The translations under genes were made by a program, and so were the position numbers. 64,000 bases of DNA from Bradyrhizobium sp. LMTR 3 (lineage in GTDB: Bacteria; Pseudomonadota; Alphaproteobacteria; Rhizobiales; Xanthobacteraceae), in the NCBI RefSeq assembly GCF_001693485.1, contig NZ_MAXC01000001.1, positions 186,001-250,000 of the forward strand, read 5' to 3'. Positions 1 through 8,685 of the stretch are shown one piece after another. Each line of letters begins with the position of its first letter. Position 1 is the first letter of the stretch. The notes under the pieces are model-generated. The model saw only the letters and a program-made list of their open reading frames with translations. It was not told the origin of the DNA and ran no database searches.

Positions 1-94
1 TCAGCGCTGGCGAGCGCGGTGCTCTGCCTTCGGCTGCCCGTGGAATGAAAATCAACTTCTCTGAGCGAAATCGGCAAAACGGAATCCGAGAAGC

Positions 95-1687
95 TCAACC
101 GCATGCCGGATTTCCAGCACCCGCAACCGTGACGAAAGCGATCGTGGCCGGCGCGATCTCGATCGAACCCGGCGGCGATGTCACCGCGGCAAGCGGCGGA
201 AGTTCGTCGTTGGGGCCGAGCTCCAAGACTGTTCCATTCAGCTTCACGCTGGCGCTTTGCAATTGATCCGCCGACAGCGTGTAACGCTCGCTCGCCGCGG
301 GCAACCGCAAGGTTGCCGTGGCCGTCCTGTTCGTATTGATGGCGAGCAGTGTGACGGCCCCACGCCCGCCTCGCCGGCAATGCGCGTAGAGGTGCATCCC
401 ATCGTGCACGCCGGCGTCGAGAACGGTCGCGCCCATGAGCCTGCGCCACAGCAGCGCCGCCCAGTAGTTTGGCCGCGGCCGCAACGTCGTCTCGTCAAGC
501 AGGCCGTAATCGCTTGCCGCCAGCGTGTTGTGCGCCACCATCTGGACGCCGGCCCTGGCAAGTCGGCCAAGCTGATCGAGATATCGGAACGTATCGAGGA
601 AAGTGGAAGCCCAGGGATTGCCGCCGCAGGCGGCCTCTGCGCTTTCGGTCAGCCACATCGGTCTATCAGGCGCAAACTCGTCCCTCAGCGAGCGGTAGAA
701 CGCGAGCGTTTGCTCCGTGCTCGCCAGCCAGGTTTCCGAAAGCGCGGCCTCTGGTGTGGTTTGGCCCGGAATCCCGGAGCATCGTTGCGAGAGGGCGCCG
801 TAGTGATGATAGGAAAAGACGTCGATGCCGGGGCCGGATGCGGCAAGCAGATCCCGCGTACGGAGAAAATCGGAGCTGGATTGCGGGGGTGATTGCGACG
901 CTGTTGTCTCGCCGATCGAACCAGGGCCCAGAACGATCACATCCGGTTGGTTGTTCCTGATGAACGCAACAAAGGCTTTGAAGTCCCGTCCATAAGCCTC
1001 CGCGTCGTATCCTTTCGGTGCGCCGCCCATGGCCGCCAGCGTCGGCTCATTCATGAATTCGGCGGCGGCAATCCTGCCACCGATGGATTTGGTGTAAGAA
1101 AGCAAGCGCCGCGCCTGATCGCTCCGCCATCGGCCTGCTGCGTCGCGGATGCCGGAGCTTATGGCCATCGAGGTCACGATCTCCGCCCTGGCCGCGCGGG
1201 CAAAGTCGACGACGCCTCTCCAGCGCTCGCGGCTCAGCACCGCACGGAAGCCGTTGGGCGGCGTCGCGGGCGTCTCATCGCTTTCTGCAAAGTAGGTGCT
1301 GTTGGCCCAGGTGCCGCTGATGCGCAGGTAGGCCGGGGCCAGCGCGGCAGCCAATATGCGCAGCCGGCGGTTCGACAGGTCGATCGGCGCTCGATACGCG
1401 TAGCGATCGGGATTCGCCCCCGCCGGGATATTTTCGGCGTTACCGTCGCCGCGAGCAGATGGCGCCGAGGCACTCGACCTGTAGGGTTTCCAGAACCGTC
1501 CGCCGGTGACCTCGACCATTTCCACATTGTACGATTGAAAACGCTCGTCGATGGTGCCGAGACGGGGCAATCGTGAAGGGTCTACGGAAAGCGTTGGCGC
1601 CTGTGCGGCTGCGTCGTGCATCGCTGCCAGCACGGCGAACACAATTCCCATTCCGACTTTGAAACCACTGGACCTGGTCATGGCCAT
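95..1687 (-). CDS. secreted glycoside hydrolase, GH79-like (heparanase/beta-glucuronidase type)
   Basis: 530 aa. A signal peptide (about residues 1-29, ending AAAQA) implies export. The body looks like a retaining clan-A TIM barrel. The segment EFMNEPT places a likely acid/base Glu near residue 214, and WLTESAEAACGG places a likely nucleophile Glu near 348. The order and spacing match GH79 enzymes, which cleave uronic-acid-containing glycans; a C-terminal beta-sandwich is expected after about residue 440. The true substrate cannot be read. The gene stands alone, with the next gene (1898) divergent. It could instead belong to a neighbouring clan-A family. Confidence 0.7.
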   Translation of the reverse strand: MAMTRSSGFKVGMGIVFAVLAAMHDAAAQAPTLSVDPSRLPRLGTIDERFQSYNVEMVEVTGGRFWKPYRSSASAPSARGDGNAENIPAGANPDRYAYRAPIDLSNRRLRILAAALAPAYLRISGTWANSTYFAESDETPATPPNGFRAVLSRERWRGVVDFARAARAEIVTSMAISSGIRDAAGRWRSDQARRLLSYTKSIGGRIAAAEFMNEPTLAAMGGAPKGYDAEAYGRDFKAFVAFIRNNQPDVIVLGPGSIGETTASQSPPQSSSDFLRTRDLLAASGPGIDVFSYHHYGALSQRCSGIPGQTTPEAALSETWLASTEQTLAFYRSLRDEFAPDRPMWLTESAEAACGGNPWASTFLDTFRYLDQLGRLARAGVQMVAHNTLAASDYGLLDETTLRPRPNYWAALLWRRLMGATVLDAGVHDGMHLYAHCRRGGRGAVTLLAINTNRTATATLRLPAASERYTLSADQLQSASVKLNGTVLELGPNDELPPLAAVTSPPGSIEIAPATIAFVTVAGAGNPACG

Positions 1688-1897
1688 CGTCCCTGGGAAG
1701 CGCCAAGGCGGGCGTCCGGCGGTTCAACGAACGGCCGGCATATCGATCGATTCAAATTAGTCGCAATCATGGCCTTTTTCGAGATGGCTAAGGGCTAGCA
1801 GATTCTGCCCATGCATCTGCCGCAACTCTCGAAGCGCGGGTGAGGACGTGCTAGAAACCGATGCGTACTTGCAGGCTCTCTCAGGAATGGTCTTTCC

Positions 1898-2689
1898 ATG
1901 CTCCGTATCGCATTTGCTTTCAGCGCCACCGTCGCATTGTTCGCGTCCTTAAGCCCCCACGCCCACGCCGCCCAATGCGGCAGCTCCGCCGCCGGCTATG
2001 AGTCCTGGAAGCAGCAATTCGCCGGCGAAGCTCGCGCCAAGGGTATCGGCGCCTCGACCATCCAGGCCTTGATGGCGACGAACTACGCGCAGGCGACCAT
2101 CAATGCCGATCGCGGCCAGCGCAGTTTCAGCCTCTCGCTCGATCAGTTTCTCGCCAAGCGCGGCGCCACCACCATCGTCGCGAGGGGGAGGAAGCTCAAG
2201 CAATCGCAAGCCGCGCTGTTTGCCTCCATTCAGAGCCGCTATGGCGTGCCGCCGGGGCCGCTGCTCGCGATCTGGGGCATGGAGACCGGGTTCGGCAGCC
2301 AGCGCGGCAATCAGAACATGCTCGCCTCGATCGCGACGCTCGCCTATGACTGCCGGCGCTCGGCCTATTTCACCGAGCACCTCTACGCGGCGCTGCAATT
2401 GATCGATCGCGGCGCGCTCTCTGCCGGCCAGCGCGGCTCGATGCATGGCGAAGTCGGGCAGACGCAGTTCATGCCAAAAGCTATTTTGGCTTACGGTACC
2501 GGCAATCTTGAAAACTCGGCCAACGCGCTGATGTCGACCGCGAACTTTTTGAAGGCGCATGGCTGGCGCGCGGGCGCCGGCTATCAGCCGGGCGAGCCGA
2601 ATTTCGCCGCCATCCAGGCCTGGAATGCCGCGGGCGTCTATCAGAAGGCGATCGCGCTGATGGGCCGCCAGATCGATGGTGGGGAGTAG
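1898..2689 (+). CDS. lytic murein transglycosylase, MltB/SLT_2 type
   Basis: 263 aa with a signal peptide cut near AHA/AQC. The family cleaves the MurNAc-GlcNAc bond of peptidoglycan non-hydrolytically in the periplasm. The motif IWGMETGFG carries the catalytic Glu, and GEVGQTQFMPKA is the second conserved MltB segment. The protein lacks the C-terminal peptidoglycan-binding domain of longer relatives. It is followed by a paralogue at 2866 with the same fold, so the two form a tandem pair separated by a palindromic repeat. Confidence 0.9.
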   Translation: MLRIAFAFSATVALFASLSPHAHAAQCGSSAAGYESWKQQFAGEARAKGIGASTIQALMATNYAQATINADRGQRSFSLSLDQFLAKRGATTIVARGRKLKQSQAALFASIQSRYGVPPGPLLAIWGMETGFGSQRGNQNMLASIATLAYDCRRSAYFTEHLYAALQLIDRGALSAGQRGSMHGEVGQTQFMPKAILAYGTGNLENSANALMSTANFLKAHGWRAGAGYQPGEPNFAAIQAWNAAGVYQKAIALMGRQIDGGE

Positions 2690-2709
2690 GGGGCACTCCT
2701 GTCTCCGTT

Positions 2710-2796
2710 GTCATGCCCGGGCTCGACCCGGGCATCCATCATCTTCGCGAGAATCTTTCGAAGGAGATGGATTGCCGGGTCAAGCCCGGCAATGAC
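2710..2796. repeat. palindromic intergenic repeat (REP/BIME-like, family 1)
   Basis: Two inverted arms face each other. The left arm, 2710-2740, begins GTCATGCCCGGGC; the right arm, 2766-2796, ends CCGGCAATGAC. Each arm is itself a small hairpin (CCCGGGCTCGACCCGGG). This is the style of repeat scattered between genes in bradyrhizobial genomes. It lies between the two transglycosylase genes. Confidence 0.8.
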
Positions 2797-2865
2797 AGAC
2801 AGAGCCACCTGCCGCACGGTATCTTCCCATGGCATAACGAACGCGGGAATGAACAAGGGATTCGC

Positions 2866-3672
2866 ATGCGCATATTTCGTTGGGCCATTTTTCTCGGCGC
2901 CGTCATCTTCTCCACCCCCACTTACGCTGCCCGCTGTGGCGGCGATTTCAACACCTTCGTTTCGGCGATGGCGGCGGAGGCGCAGGCGGCCGGCGTGTCG
3001 CAAGCGGTGATCGGCCAGGCCTTTGCCGGCATCGCGCAGGATCCGGCGGTGCTCGCTTTCGACCGCCGCCAGCGCGGCACCTTCAACAAGACGTTCGAGC
3101 AATATGTCTCGACCCGCGTCGGCCCCGGACGCATCAACATCGGCCGGCAGATGCTGCTGAGGCACGCGTCACTGCTGGCGCGCATCGAACAGAAGTTCGG
3201 TGTGCCGCCGCAGATCATCGTCGCGATCTGGGGGTTGGAGTCGGACTATGGCAAGGGCGACATCGGCAAGATGCCGGTGATCCGCACGCTGATGACCATG
3301 GCTCATGATTGCCGCCGCACCGAATTGTTTCAGGGCGAATTGCTGGCCGCGCTGAAGATCGTGCAGCGCGGCGATCTCCCGCTGCGCGACCTGATCGGTG
3401 CCTTCGCCGGCGAGATCGGCCAGACGCAATTCCTGCCGTCGTCCTACATCAAATACGGCGTCGATTTCGACGGCAACGGCCATGTCGACCTTCGCCACAG
3501 CGTGCCCGACGTGCTCGCCTCCACCGCGAACCTGCTGCACGTGTCAGGCTTCAAGGCCGGCGCGCCCTACGGCGAAGGCACTGCGAATTTCGAAGCCATG
3601 CGGGAGTGGAACAGGGCGACGATCTACCGCAAGACGATTGGATATTTTGCGGACCGGCTGGTGGGGCGCTGA
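2866..3672 (+). CDS. lytic murein transglycosylase, MltB/SLT_2 type (paralogue)
   Basis: 268 aa. The ATG at 2866 is chosen because AAGGGA lies 5 nt upstream and translation then opens with a signal peptide (MRIFRWAIFLGAVIF...TYAARC). The frame is open further upstream, but that part runs through the intergenic repeat. The catalytic Glu sits in IWGLESDYG, and GEIGQTQFLPSS is the second conserved segment. It cleaves peptidoglycan in the periplasm like its upstream neighbour. A stretch FDGNGHVDLRHS near the C-terminus is typical of MltB proteins. Confidence 0.9.
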   Translation: MRIFRWAIFLGAVIFSTPTYAARCGGDFNTFVSAMAAEAQAAGVSQAVIGQAFAGIAQDPAVLAFDRRQRGTFNKTFEQYVSTRVGPGRINIGRQMLLRHASLLARIEQKFGVPPQIIVAIWGLESDYGKGDIGKMPVIRTLMTMAHDCRRTELFQGELLAALKIVQRGDLPLRDLIGAFAGEIGQTQFLPSSYIKYGVDFDGNGHVDLRHSVPDVLASTANLLHVSGFKAGAPYGEGTANFEAMREWNRATIYRKTIGYFADRLVGR

Positions 3673-3702
3673 TCTAATCTGCCGCCACACGATCGGTCTG
3701 TT

Positions 3703-3806
3703 CCCTCCCCCCTTGCGGGGGAGGGTTAGGGAGAGGGGTGGCGGCATCGGCGGTGCTCGTGGAGAGAACCCCTCTCCCCAGCCCTCCCCCGCAAGGGGGG
3801 AGGGAG
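3703..3806. repeat. palindromic intergenic repeat (family 2, C/G-tract arms)
   Basis: CCCTCCCCCCTTGCGGGGG near 3703 is mirrored by CCCCGCAAGGGGGGAGGG ending at 3806. The internal AGGGAGAGGGGT and ACCCCTCTCCC also pair. The whole segment can form one long hairpin between two convergent genes (3672 and 3868), where it could act as a bidirectional terminator. A short direct repeat TCGACAGTGTC follows at about 3821-3855. Confidence 0.8.
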
Positions 3807-3867
3807 CCGACCACCCGAGCGTCGACAGTGTCACACTCGAGATCGACAGTGTCGCTCGAGAATGAAA

Positions 3868-4710
3868 TCACTTCGCCTGCGCGCCCATCTTCTCGATCCG
3901 CTTCGCCAACACCGCCCAATAGGTCGCCGGGCGAAACCGCTGCAAGAGGTCCATGAACTTCGCGTCGTTGCCGATCAGAATGCGCGGCTGGTTTTTCTCG
4001 ATGCCGAGAATGATGCGTTGCGCCGCGGCCGGCGGCGTGGTCCTGGCGATCGCATCGAAACGCTCGATCGATTCGGCGCGGCGCGCATTGTCGGCGATGC
4101 CGTTGCCGGTGCGGGAGTTGCGCACGATGTTGGTCAGGACCCCGCCGGGATGCACCACCGAGAGCTTCACCGGGCTGTTCGCCATCGCGAGCTCATGCCG
4201 CAGGCTTTCCGAAAATCCGCGCACCGCGAATTTGGCGGCGCAATAGGCGGTCTGGCCGGGCGGGGCGACGATGCCGAAGATCGAGGAGAGGTTGACGATA
4301 TGCGCCTCCGGCTTCGTCGAAAGATGCGGCAGGAACGCGCGCGTGCCGTGCACCACGCCCCAGAAATTGATGTTGATCAGCCATTCCATCTGCGCCTGGT
4401 CGACCTCGTTGAAGGCGCCGAGCAGCGCGACGCCGGCATTGTTGATGACGATGTTCAGCTCCGGATGCGCGGCAATGGCCGCGTTGGCAAATTCCTGGAT
4501 CTGGGCGGGCTCGCCGACATCGACGCGGTGGATCGTTACCTTGCGCTTGTTAACCTTTCCGATCTCGGCGGCCACCTGCTGCAGCCCGGCCTCGTCGCGA
4601 TCGGCGAGCGCGAGATCGCAGCCGCGCGCGGCCAGTTCCAGCGCCAGCGCGCGGCCGATGCCGCTGGCGGCGCCGGTCACGGCGGCCGCGCTTCCAGATA
4701 TCGCAGTCAT
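3868..4710 (-). CDS. short-chain dehydrogenase/reductase (SDR)
   Basis: 280 aa from the ATG at 4710 (MTAISGSAAA); an upstream in-frame ATG at 4764 would add 18 unconserved-looking residues. It has the Rossmann motif TGAASGIG, then NNAG, and the active-site YCAAK. These mark a classical NAD(P)-dependent SDR acting on an unknown alcohol or ketone. The C-terminal third is longer than in the smallest SDRs, with a hydrophobic patch near the end. It is divergent from the response regulator at 4862. Confidence 0.85.
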   Translation of the reverse strand: MTAISGSAAAVTGAASGIGRALALELAARGCDLALADRDEAGLQQVAAEIGKVNKRKVTIHRVDVGEPAQIQEFANAAIAAHPELNIVINNAGVALLGAFNEVDQAQMEWLININFWGVVHGTRAFLPHLSTKPEAHIVNLSSIFGIVAPPGQTAYCAAKFAVRGFSESLRHELAMANSPVKLSVVHPGGVLTNIVRNSRTGNGIADNARRAESIERFDAIARTTPPAAAQRIILGIEKNQPRILIGNDAKFMDLLQRFRPATYWAVLAKRIEKMGAQAK

Positions 4711-4861
4711 GTCGGATCGAACTCCTTGCAGGTCGGATAGGTGGGTTCCTGCAAACTTTCGCAAATTGGAACCGAACCATAAAGCGGTTTCCGCGCTTAG
4801 TGTCGAATACCCGACAGAGGGGCGGCATCGCCAGCCGACGCGAACCTGAGAGGAGGCTCAC

Positions 4862-5263
4862 ATGGGACAATCCAAACCCCATCGCGCAACGGCCCTCATT
4901 GTCGAAGACGACCCGATGCAGCGGAACATGATCTGCCTGCTGCTCGAGGAGAGTGAGGTCGATGTCATCGAATGCGAGAGCGCCGAGGCCGCTGAGCTGG
5001 TGCTGGAGCGCGCTGCAGGCAGTCTGGTCCTGATGATGACCGACGTGCAGCTTGCCGGCAACATGGATGGCGTCGAACTCGCGCACATCGCAAGGAAGTA
5101 CAATCCCGAGATGGGCGTGATCGTCACCTCGGGCAAGCCGCTGCACCAGGAATTACCCGACGGCGTGCAATTCTGGGCCAAGCCCTGGGCGCCGCTCGAC
5201 GTGATCCGCGAGGCGGAGCGCATGGTCTATGCACGAGAGCACGGCGGCGAACAGCGTCCGTAA
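4862..5263 (+). CDS. single-domain response regulator receiver
   Basis: 133 aa and only a CheY-like receiver. The acidic pair is in VEDDPMQ, the phosphoacceptor Asp in MMTDVQLAG, the Thr/Ser switch in VIVTSGK, and the conserved Lys in WAKPW. There is no output domain, so it would signal through protein contacts. AGGAGG precedes the ATG. No histidine kinase is nearby. Stand-alone receivers of this kind are common in rhizobia. Confidence 0.85.
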   Translation: MGQSKPHRATALIVEDDPMQRNMICLLLEESEVDVIECESAEAAELVLERAAGSLVLMMTDVQLAGNMDGVELAHIARKYNPEMGVIVTSGKPLHQELPDGVQFWAKPWAPLDVIREAERMVYAREHGGEQRP

Positions 5264-5311
5264 GCCGCCGCCCTGCTTTCGCGCCAGATGCCATCGTGCT
5301 AATGGCAGGGC

Positions 5312-5928
5312 ATGACCCTGTCGTTCCTGTTGACCTCGCTGGTCGTGGTCGCTTCCCCCGGCACCGGCGTGCTGTACACGCTGGCGGTGGCGCTGACGCT
5401 GGGCGCCGGCCGGGCATCGCGGCGGCCTTCGGCTGCACCCTCGGCATCGTGCCGCATATGCTGGCCGCCATGCTCGGGCTCGCCGCCGTGCTGCACACCA
5501 GTGCTCTGGCTTTTGCCGCGCTGAAATGGTGCGGCGTGGCGTATCTGCTTTACATGGCCTGGCAGGCGTTGCGCGAGACGGGCGCTCTTGCGATCAACAC
5601 GCGCCCGGCCGCGAAGGCGCGGTCCAGCCGCCGCGTCATCGTGACCGCCGTCCTGGTCAACATCCTCAATCCAAAGCTCTCGATCTTCTTCCTGGCCTTC
5701 CTGCCGCAATTCGTCGCCGTCGACGAGCAACATCCGCTGGCGCGGATGTTGGAATTGAGCGCAGCCTTCATGGCGATGACGTTTGCGGTGTTCGCGCTCT
5801 ACGGCCTGTTCGCCGCCGCGATGCGCGACCGCGTCATCACCCGGCCGAAGGTGATGGCCTGGCTGCGCCGCAGCTTTGCGGCGGGATTTGCCGCGCTCGG
5901 GGCGAAGCTGGCGCTTGCGGAGCGGTAG
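5312..5928 (+). pseudogene. LysE/RhtB-type amino-acid exporter, frameshifted
   Basis: The N-terminal part reads in the frame of 5312 (MTLSFLLTSLVVVASPGTG... to LGAGRAS). The rest reads in the frame of 5296 (GIAAAFGCTLGIVPHM onwards to 5928). Joined, they give a normal LysE protein of about 205 aa with the family motif near the N-terminus and five to six membrane segments. The switch falls at about 5405-5420 in a C/G-rich run (GGCCGGGCATCGCGG); one missing G would explain it. It is either a recent inactivating mutation or a sequencing error. Confidence 0.75.
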
Positions 5929-6045
5929 ATTTTTCGCGCGGCCGTTATCGCGCGCGCAGCAACGCGATCCATAATGAGTTGGTAGCCGCAAATAAAAAGG
6001 CGGACCTGCGGCCCGCCATTCTCCAAAACTAGCCCGGAGTTGGGA

Positions 6046-6076
6046 GCCCGGGCGGAGCTGAGCACTCCACCCGGGC
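6046..6076 (-). terminator. hairpin downstream of the Lys-rich peptide gene
   Basis: GCCCGGGCGGAG (6046-6057) pairs with CTCCACCCGGGC (6065-6076) with one mismatch and a 7-nt loop. It starts 7 bp past the stop codon of the minus-strand peptide gene and is a likely intrinsic terminator, although the following T-run is weak. Confidence 0.5.
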
Positions 6077-6082
6077 CGAAAT

Positions 6083-6151
6083 TCACTTCTTCTTCGACTT
6101 CTTGGCCTTCTTGGCCTTCGCCTTTTTCGCCTTCTTCGCTTTCTTAGCCAT
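6083..6151 (-). CDS. 22-residue Lys/Ala-rich basic peptide
   Basis: On the minus strand an ATG at 6151 opens a 22-codon frame ending TGA at 6083. The peptide begins MAKKAKKAKK and ends KKSKKK, so beyond Met it is only Lys, Ala and one Ser. GAGAGGA lies about 5 nt before the ATG, and a hairpin follows the stop. Codons vary among AAG/AAA and GCG/GCC/GCT, so it is not a plain nucleotide repeat. The composition resembles histone H1/HU tails, so nucleic-acid binding is an inference. It is shorter than the usual gene-calling cutoffs. Confidence 0.6.
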   Translation of the reverse strand: MAKKAKKAKKAKAKKAKKSKKK

Positions 6152-6583
6152 AGTATCCTCTCAAGGTTTTCATGGATTGAAACGCGACACCGAGGCATGC
6201 TTGGCGGAGGGCCAGCCTCGCAACATCCTCGCACACGATCCCAGCAGATTCGCAGGCGCCTGCCGCGTGCCGTCATGGCGGTGTCATCACGTTATCCACA
6301 GTTGTTATGCATTTTGATGCGATTTTTTGCCGAAACGCGCGTCGCCGCTGCCGCTCGCATGCGCGCATCATGCTTAACGATGTCCGAACGCGCGCGATCT
6401 TCATCAATTCAAAACCACGGTTTGGATTGGCCGGCGGCCATCAGGGTCCGTTAAGCGGCGTAGATGCATCTTGTCCCGTAAGACGACGGGGATTGTCGCG
6501 GGAGATGGCTCGGGGCGCGCGGAAGTCCCAGGCGGTCGTTAGACAACAGGGGAGACGGGACGCGTGCGCGTCCTGAGTTCGCA
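6152..6583. other. 432-bp intergenic region with a consensus DnaA box
   Basis: This lies between the Lys-rich peptide gene (minus) and the cyclase gene (plus) and should hold both promoters. A perfect TTATCCACA occurs at 6292-6300, followed by an AT-richer stretch to about 6335. No protein-coding frame with convincing codon use is seen. Confidence 0.4.
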
Positions 6584-7807
6584 ATGCTTAGCGTTCCGAC
6601 GCTGTGGACGGTGTTCGTCATCAATTTTCTCGCGCTGGGCCTGATCTGGGCCTACGTCATGCGCTGTTATCCGTCGTTCGAGGCCGCGCGGTTCTGGACC
6701 GGCTCGGCATTCGTCGCGGCGGCCGGTGCTGCGATGGCGATGCTGCGCGTAGTCTTCCCGGATTCGCTCGTGCCGTTGCTGTTCGCCGGCACCACGCTGG
6801 TATTGGCGATCTGCCTTGCCACGATGGGAATTCAGAAATTCTTCACCCGACCCGTTTCGTGGCTTCGCACCGCGTTGACCACCGGCTTTACCTTTGTCGG
6901 TCTGTCCTTTTTCATTTTCGTCTACGACAGCGTGCCGGCGCGGATGACCGTCTTTACGGTCGCCCAAGTGCTGCCGATGGCGATGGGCCTGAAGCTGTTG
7001 CTGACCCCGCACGAGGGTCGCATCAATCCGGGCGCCCGGCTGGCCGGCGTCGTCACCATCATCATCATGACCATTCTCGCGGCTCGGTTGGCCGGCGCGG
7101 TCACCGGCATGGGTCCCAGCTTCTCCTACATGCATTTCACCCCGGCGCAGTCGGTCGTCATCCTGGTGCTGGTGTTCCTGTCGATGTCGCTCAATTTCGG
7201 CTTCCTGCTGATGGCGATGGACAGGTTGCGCAACGAGGTCGCGGATCTGGCGCTGCTCGACGACCTTACCGGCGTCGGCAATCGCCGTTATCTGGTGCAG
7301 CGGCTCACGGAAGAATGCGCGCGCTCCGAACGCAGCGGTCAGCCCTTCGCGCTGTTGGTGATCGATCTCGACGGCTTCAAGGGCATCAACGATACCTACG
7401 GTCACGCCGCGGGCGACGCCTGCCTGCAGCATTTCACCCTGATGGCGCAAACCCGGCTGCGGCCCGGCGACATGCTGGCACGCACCGGCGGTGACGAATT
7501 CTGCATCGTGTTGCCGTCCTCGACGCTGCGCGAGGGCGCGATGATCGCGCGCCGCGTGCTGGAGGTCTGCCGCGCGGACGCCGAACAATGCGCTGGCAAC
7601 GACATTCCGATCGCGGTGTCGATCGGCGTCGCACAATGGACCCGCGAGACGGGCGGCTTCCCCGATCGCCTGATCGCTGCCGCCGACCACGCGCTGTACG
7701 ACGTCAAGAAGGCCGGCCGGAACGGCTTTGCTGTCTACGATCCGGCGCCGCCGCTGGTGCCCGAGGCCGAAGCGGCAGCGGACGTGGCCCTCCGCAAGCG
7801 GGCCTGA
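6584..7807 (+). CDS. membrane-bound diguanylate cyclase (GGDEF)
   Basis: 407 aa. The N-terminal half has about six hydrophobic helices with short loops and no recognisable ligand-binding domain. The C-terminal half is a GGDEF domain with an intact GGDEF active site at about residues 302-306. The product-inhibition site RPGD lies five residues before it, so the enzyme should make cyclic di-GMP from GTP and be feedback-inhibited. There is no EAL domain. It is separated from the amidase gene by 35 bp. Confidence 0.93.
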   Translation: MLSVPTLWTVFVINFLALGLIWAYVMRCYPSFEAARFWTGSAFVAAAGAAMAMLRVVFPDSLVPLLFAGTTLVLAICLATMGIQKFFTRPVSWLRTALTTGFTFVGLSFFIFVYDSVPARMTVFTVAQVLPMAMGLKLLLTPHEGRINPGARLAGVVTIIIMTILAARLAGAVTGMGPSFSYMHFTPAQSVVILVLVFLSMSLNFGFLLMAMDRLRNEVADLALLDDLTGVGNRRYLVQRLTEECARSERSGQPFALLVIDLDGFKGINDTYGHAAGDACLQHFTLMAQTRLRPGDMLARTGGDEFCIVLPSSTLREGAMIARRVLEVCRADAEQCAGNDIPIAVSIGVAQWTRETGGFPDRLIAAADHALYDVKKAGRNGFAVYDPAPPLVPEAEAAADVALRKRA

Positions 7808-7842
7808 GGCGTGTTACTAAGGTTCGTCACTGGACCCCGGTC

Positions 7843-8466
7843 ATGAATCTTCGTCTCGTCGCGGCGGTGCTGTTCGCTCTTTCACTTCCTGCTTGCGCCT
7901 GCGCGCAATCGCCCGACCTCGCCGCAATCGCGCGTTCGTCGGGCACGCCGGATATTCCCGGCTTGAAGATGGTCTGGCTGGCGCCATGGGGCGATCGCGC
8001 AAGGGCCCATCCCTGGCGCAACATCATCGTGCATCAGACCGAGGGACCGGCGGGCTCCGCGCGCGGCGGCGCGCTGGCGCAATCGAAGAACCCGACGCGG
8101 CGCGGCGTCATGGTCTGGGTCGAAACCGACGGCACGGTGTACTGGGCGGTCGGCGAACATCTCGTTCCGACGCATGGCGACGGCGCCAACCGCAACGACA
8201 ACAAGTACATCGACAACGGCCCGACCTACCGTCAGGTGGTCGGCGGCAATTCAATCGGCGTCGAATTCGCCGGCAATTTTCCTGATGTGACGCGGGGCCC
8301 GACGGATGCGCAAGTAGCGGCGTGGCGAATTCTGGTAAAGGTGCTGCGCGCGCGTTACGGCATTCCGCTCGATCGCGTCTATGCGCACAACTGGATCGAC
8401 TTCAAGGACGCCCGTTATTGCGAAGGCTGCGCGCTGGCAAGGATGGCGCGGGAGTGGGGGGAGTAG
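7843..8466 (+). CDS. secreted N-acetylmuramoyl-L-alanine amidase (Amidase_2 type)
   Basis: 207 aa from the ATG at 7843, which opens a signal peptide (MNLRLVAAVLFALSLPACACAQ). The body has the amidase_2/PGRP pattern: a zinc His in IIVHQTEG, a second in YAHNWID, and a Cys-containing DARYCEGC end. It should cleave the lactyl-peptide amide bond of peptidoglycan in the periplasm. The Cys pair near the C-terminus may form a disulphide. The preceding cyclase gene may share its transcript. Confidence 0.75.
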   Translation: MNLRLVAAVLFALSLPACACAQSPDLAAIARSSGTPDIPGLKMVWLAPWGDRARAHPWRNIIVHQTEGPAGSARGGALAQSKNPTRRGVMVWVETDGTVYWAVGEHLVPTHGDGANRNDNKYIDNGPTYRQVVGGNSIGVEFAGNFPDVTRGPTDAQVAAWRILVKVLRARYGIPLDRVYAHNWIDFKDARYCEGCALARMAREWGE

Positions 8467-8472
8467 ATTACT

Positions 8473-8593
8473 GCTGTCATCGTCCGCGAAGGCGGACGAT
8501 CCAGTATCCCAGAGACCGTAGTTATTGCGCGTCGTCTCACGACGGCCGCGGCGTACTGGGTCCCCCGCCTTCGCGGAGGACGACAGCGATGTT
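8473..8593. repeat. palindromic intergenic repeat (family 3)
   Basis: CTGTCATCGTCCGCGAAGGCGG at the left is mirrored by CCGCCTTCGCGGAGGACGACAG at the right, with CCAGTATCCC against GTACTGGGTCC inside. It sits between convergent genes (amidase and rpoH). Confidence 0.75.
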
Positions 8594-8630
8594 GGTGAAG
8601 CAGCACGCGTCCACAAAAACAAGCGTCCAC

Positions 8631-8664
8631 AAAACAAAAAGCCGGCGTTGCCGCCGGCTTTCGT
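8631..8664 (-). terminator. intrinsic terminator of rpoH
   Basis: Read on the minus strand, GCCGGC-GGCAAC-GCCGGC forms a GC stem flanked by AAA and TTT and followed by TTTGTTTTG. It starts about 22 bp past the rpoH stop. The A-tract on the other side makes it a plausible bidirectional terminator. Confidence 0.85.
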
Positions 8665-8685
8665 TACTTGATACCTCTGCCGCGA

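Noticed and set aside
6152..6583. Replication origin
   Set aside because: There is a single DnaA box, no cluster of boxes, and none of the genes usually found at alphaproteobacterial origins.
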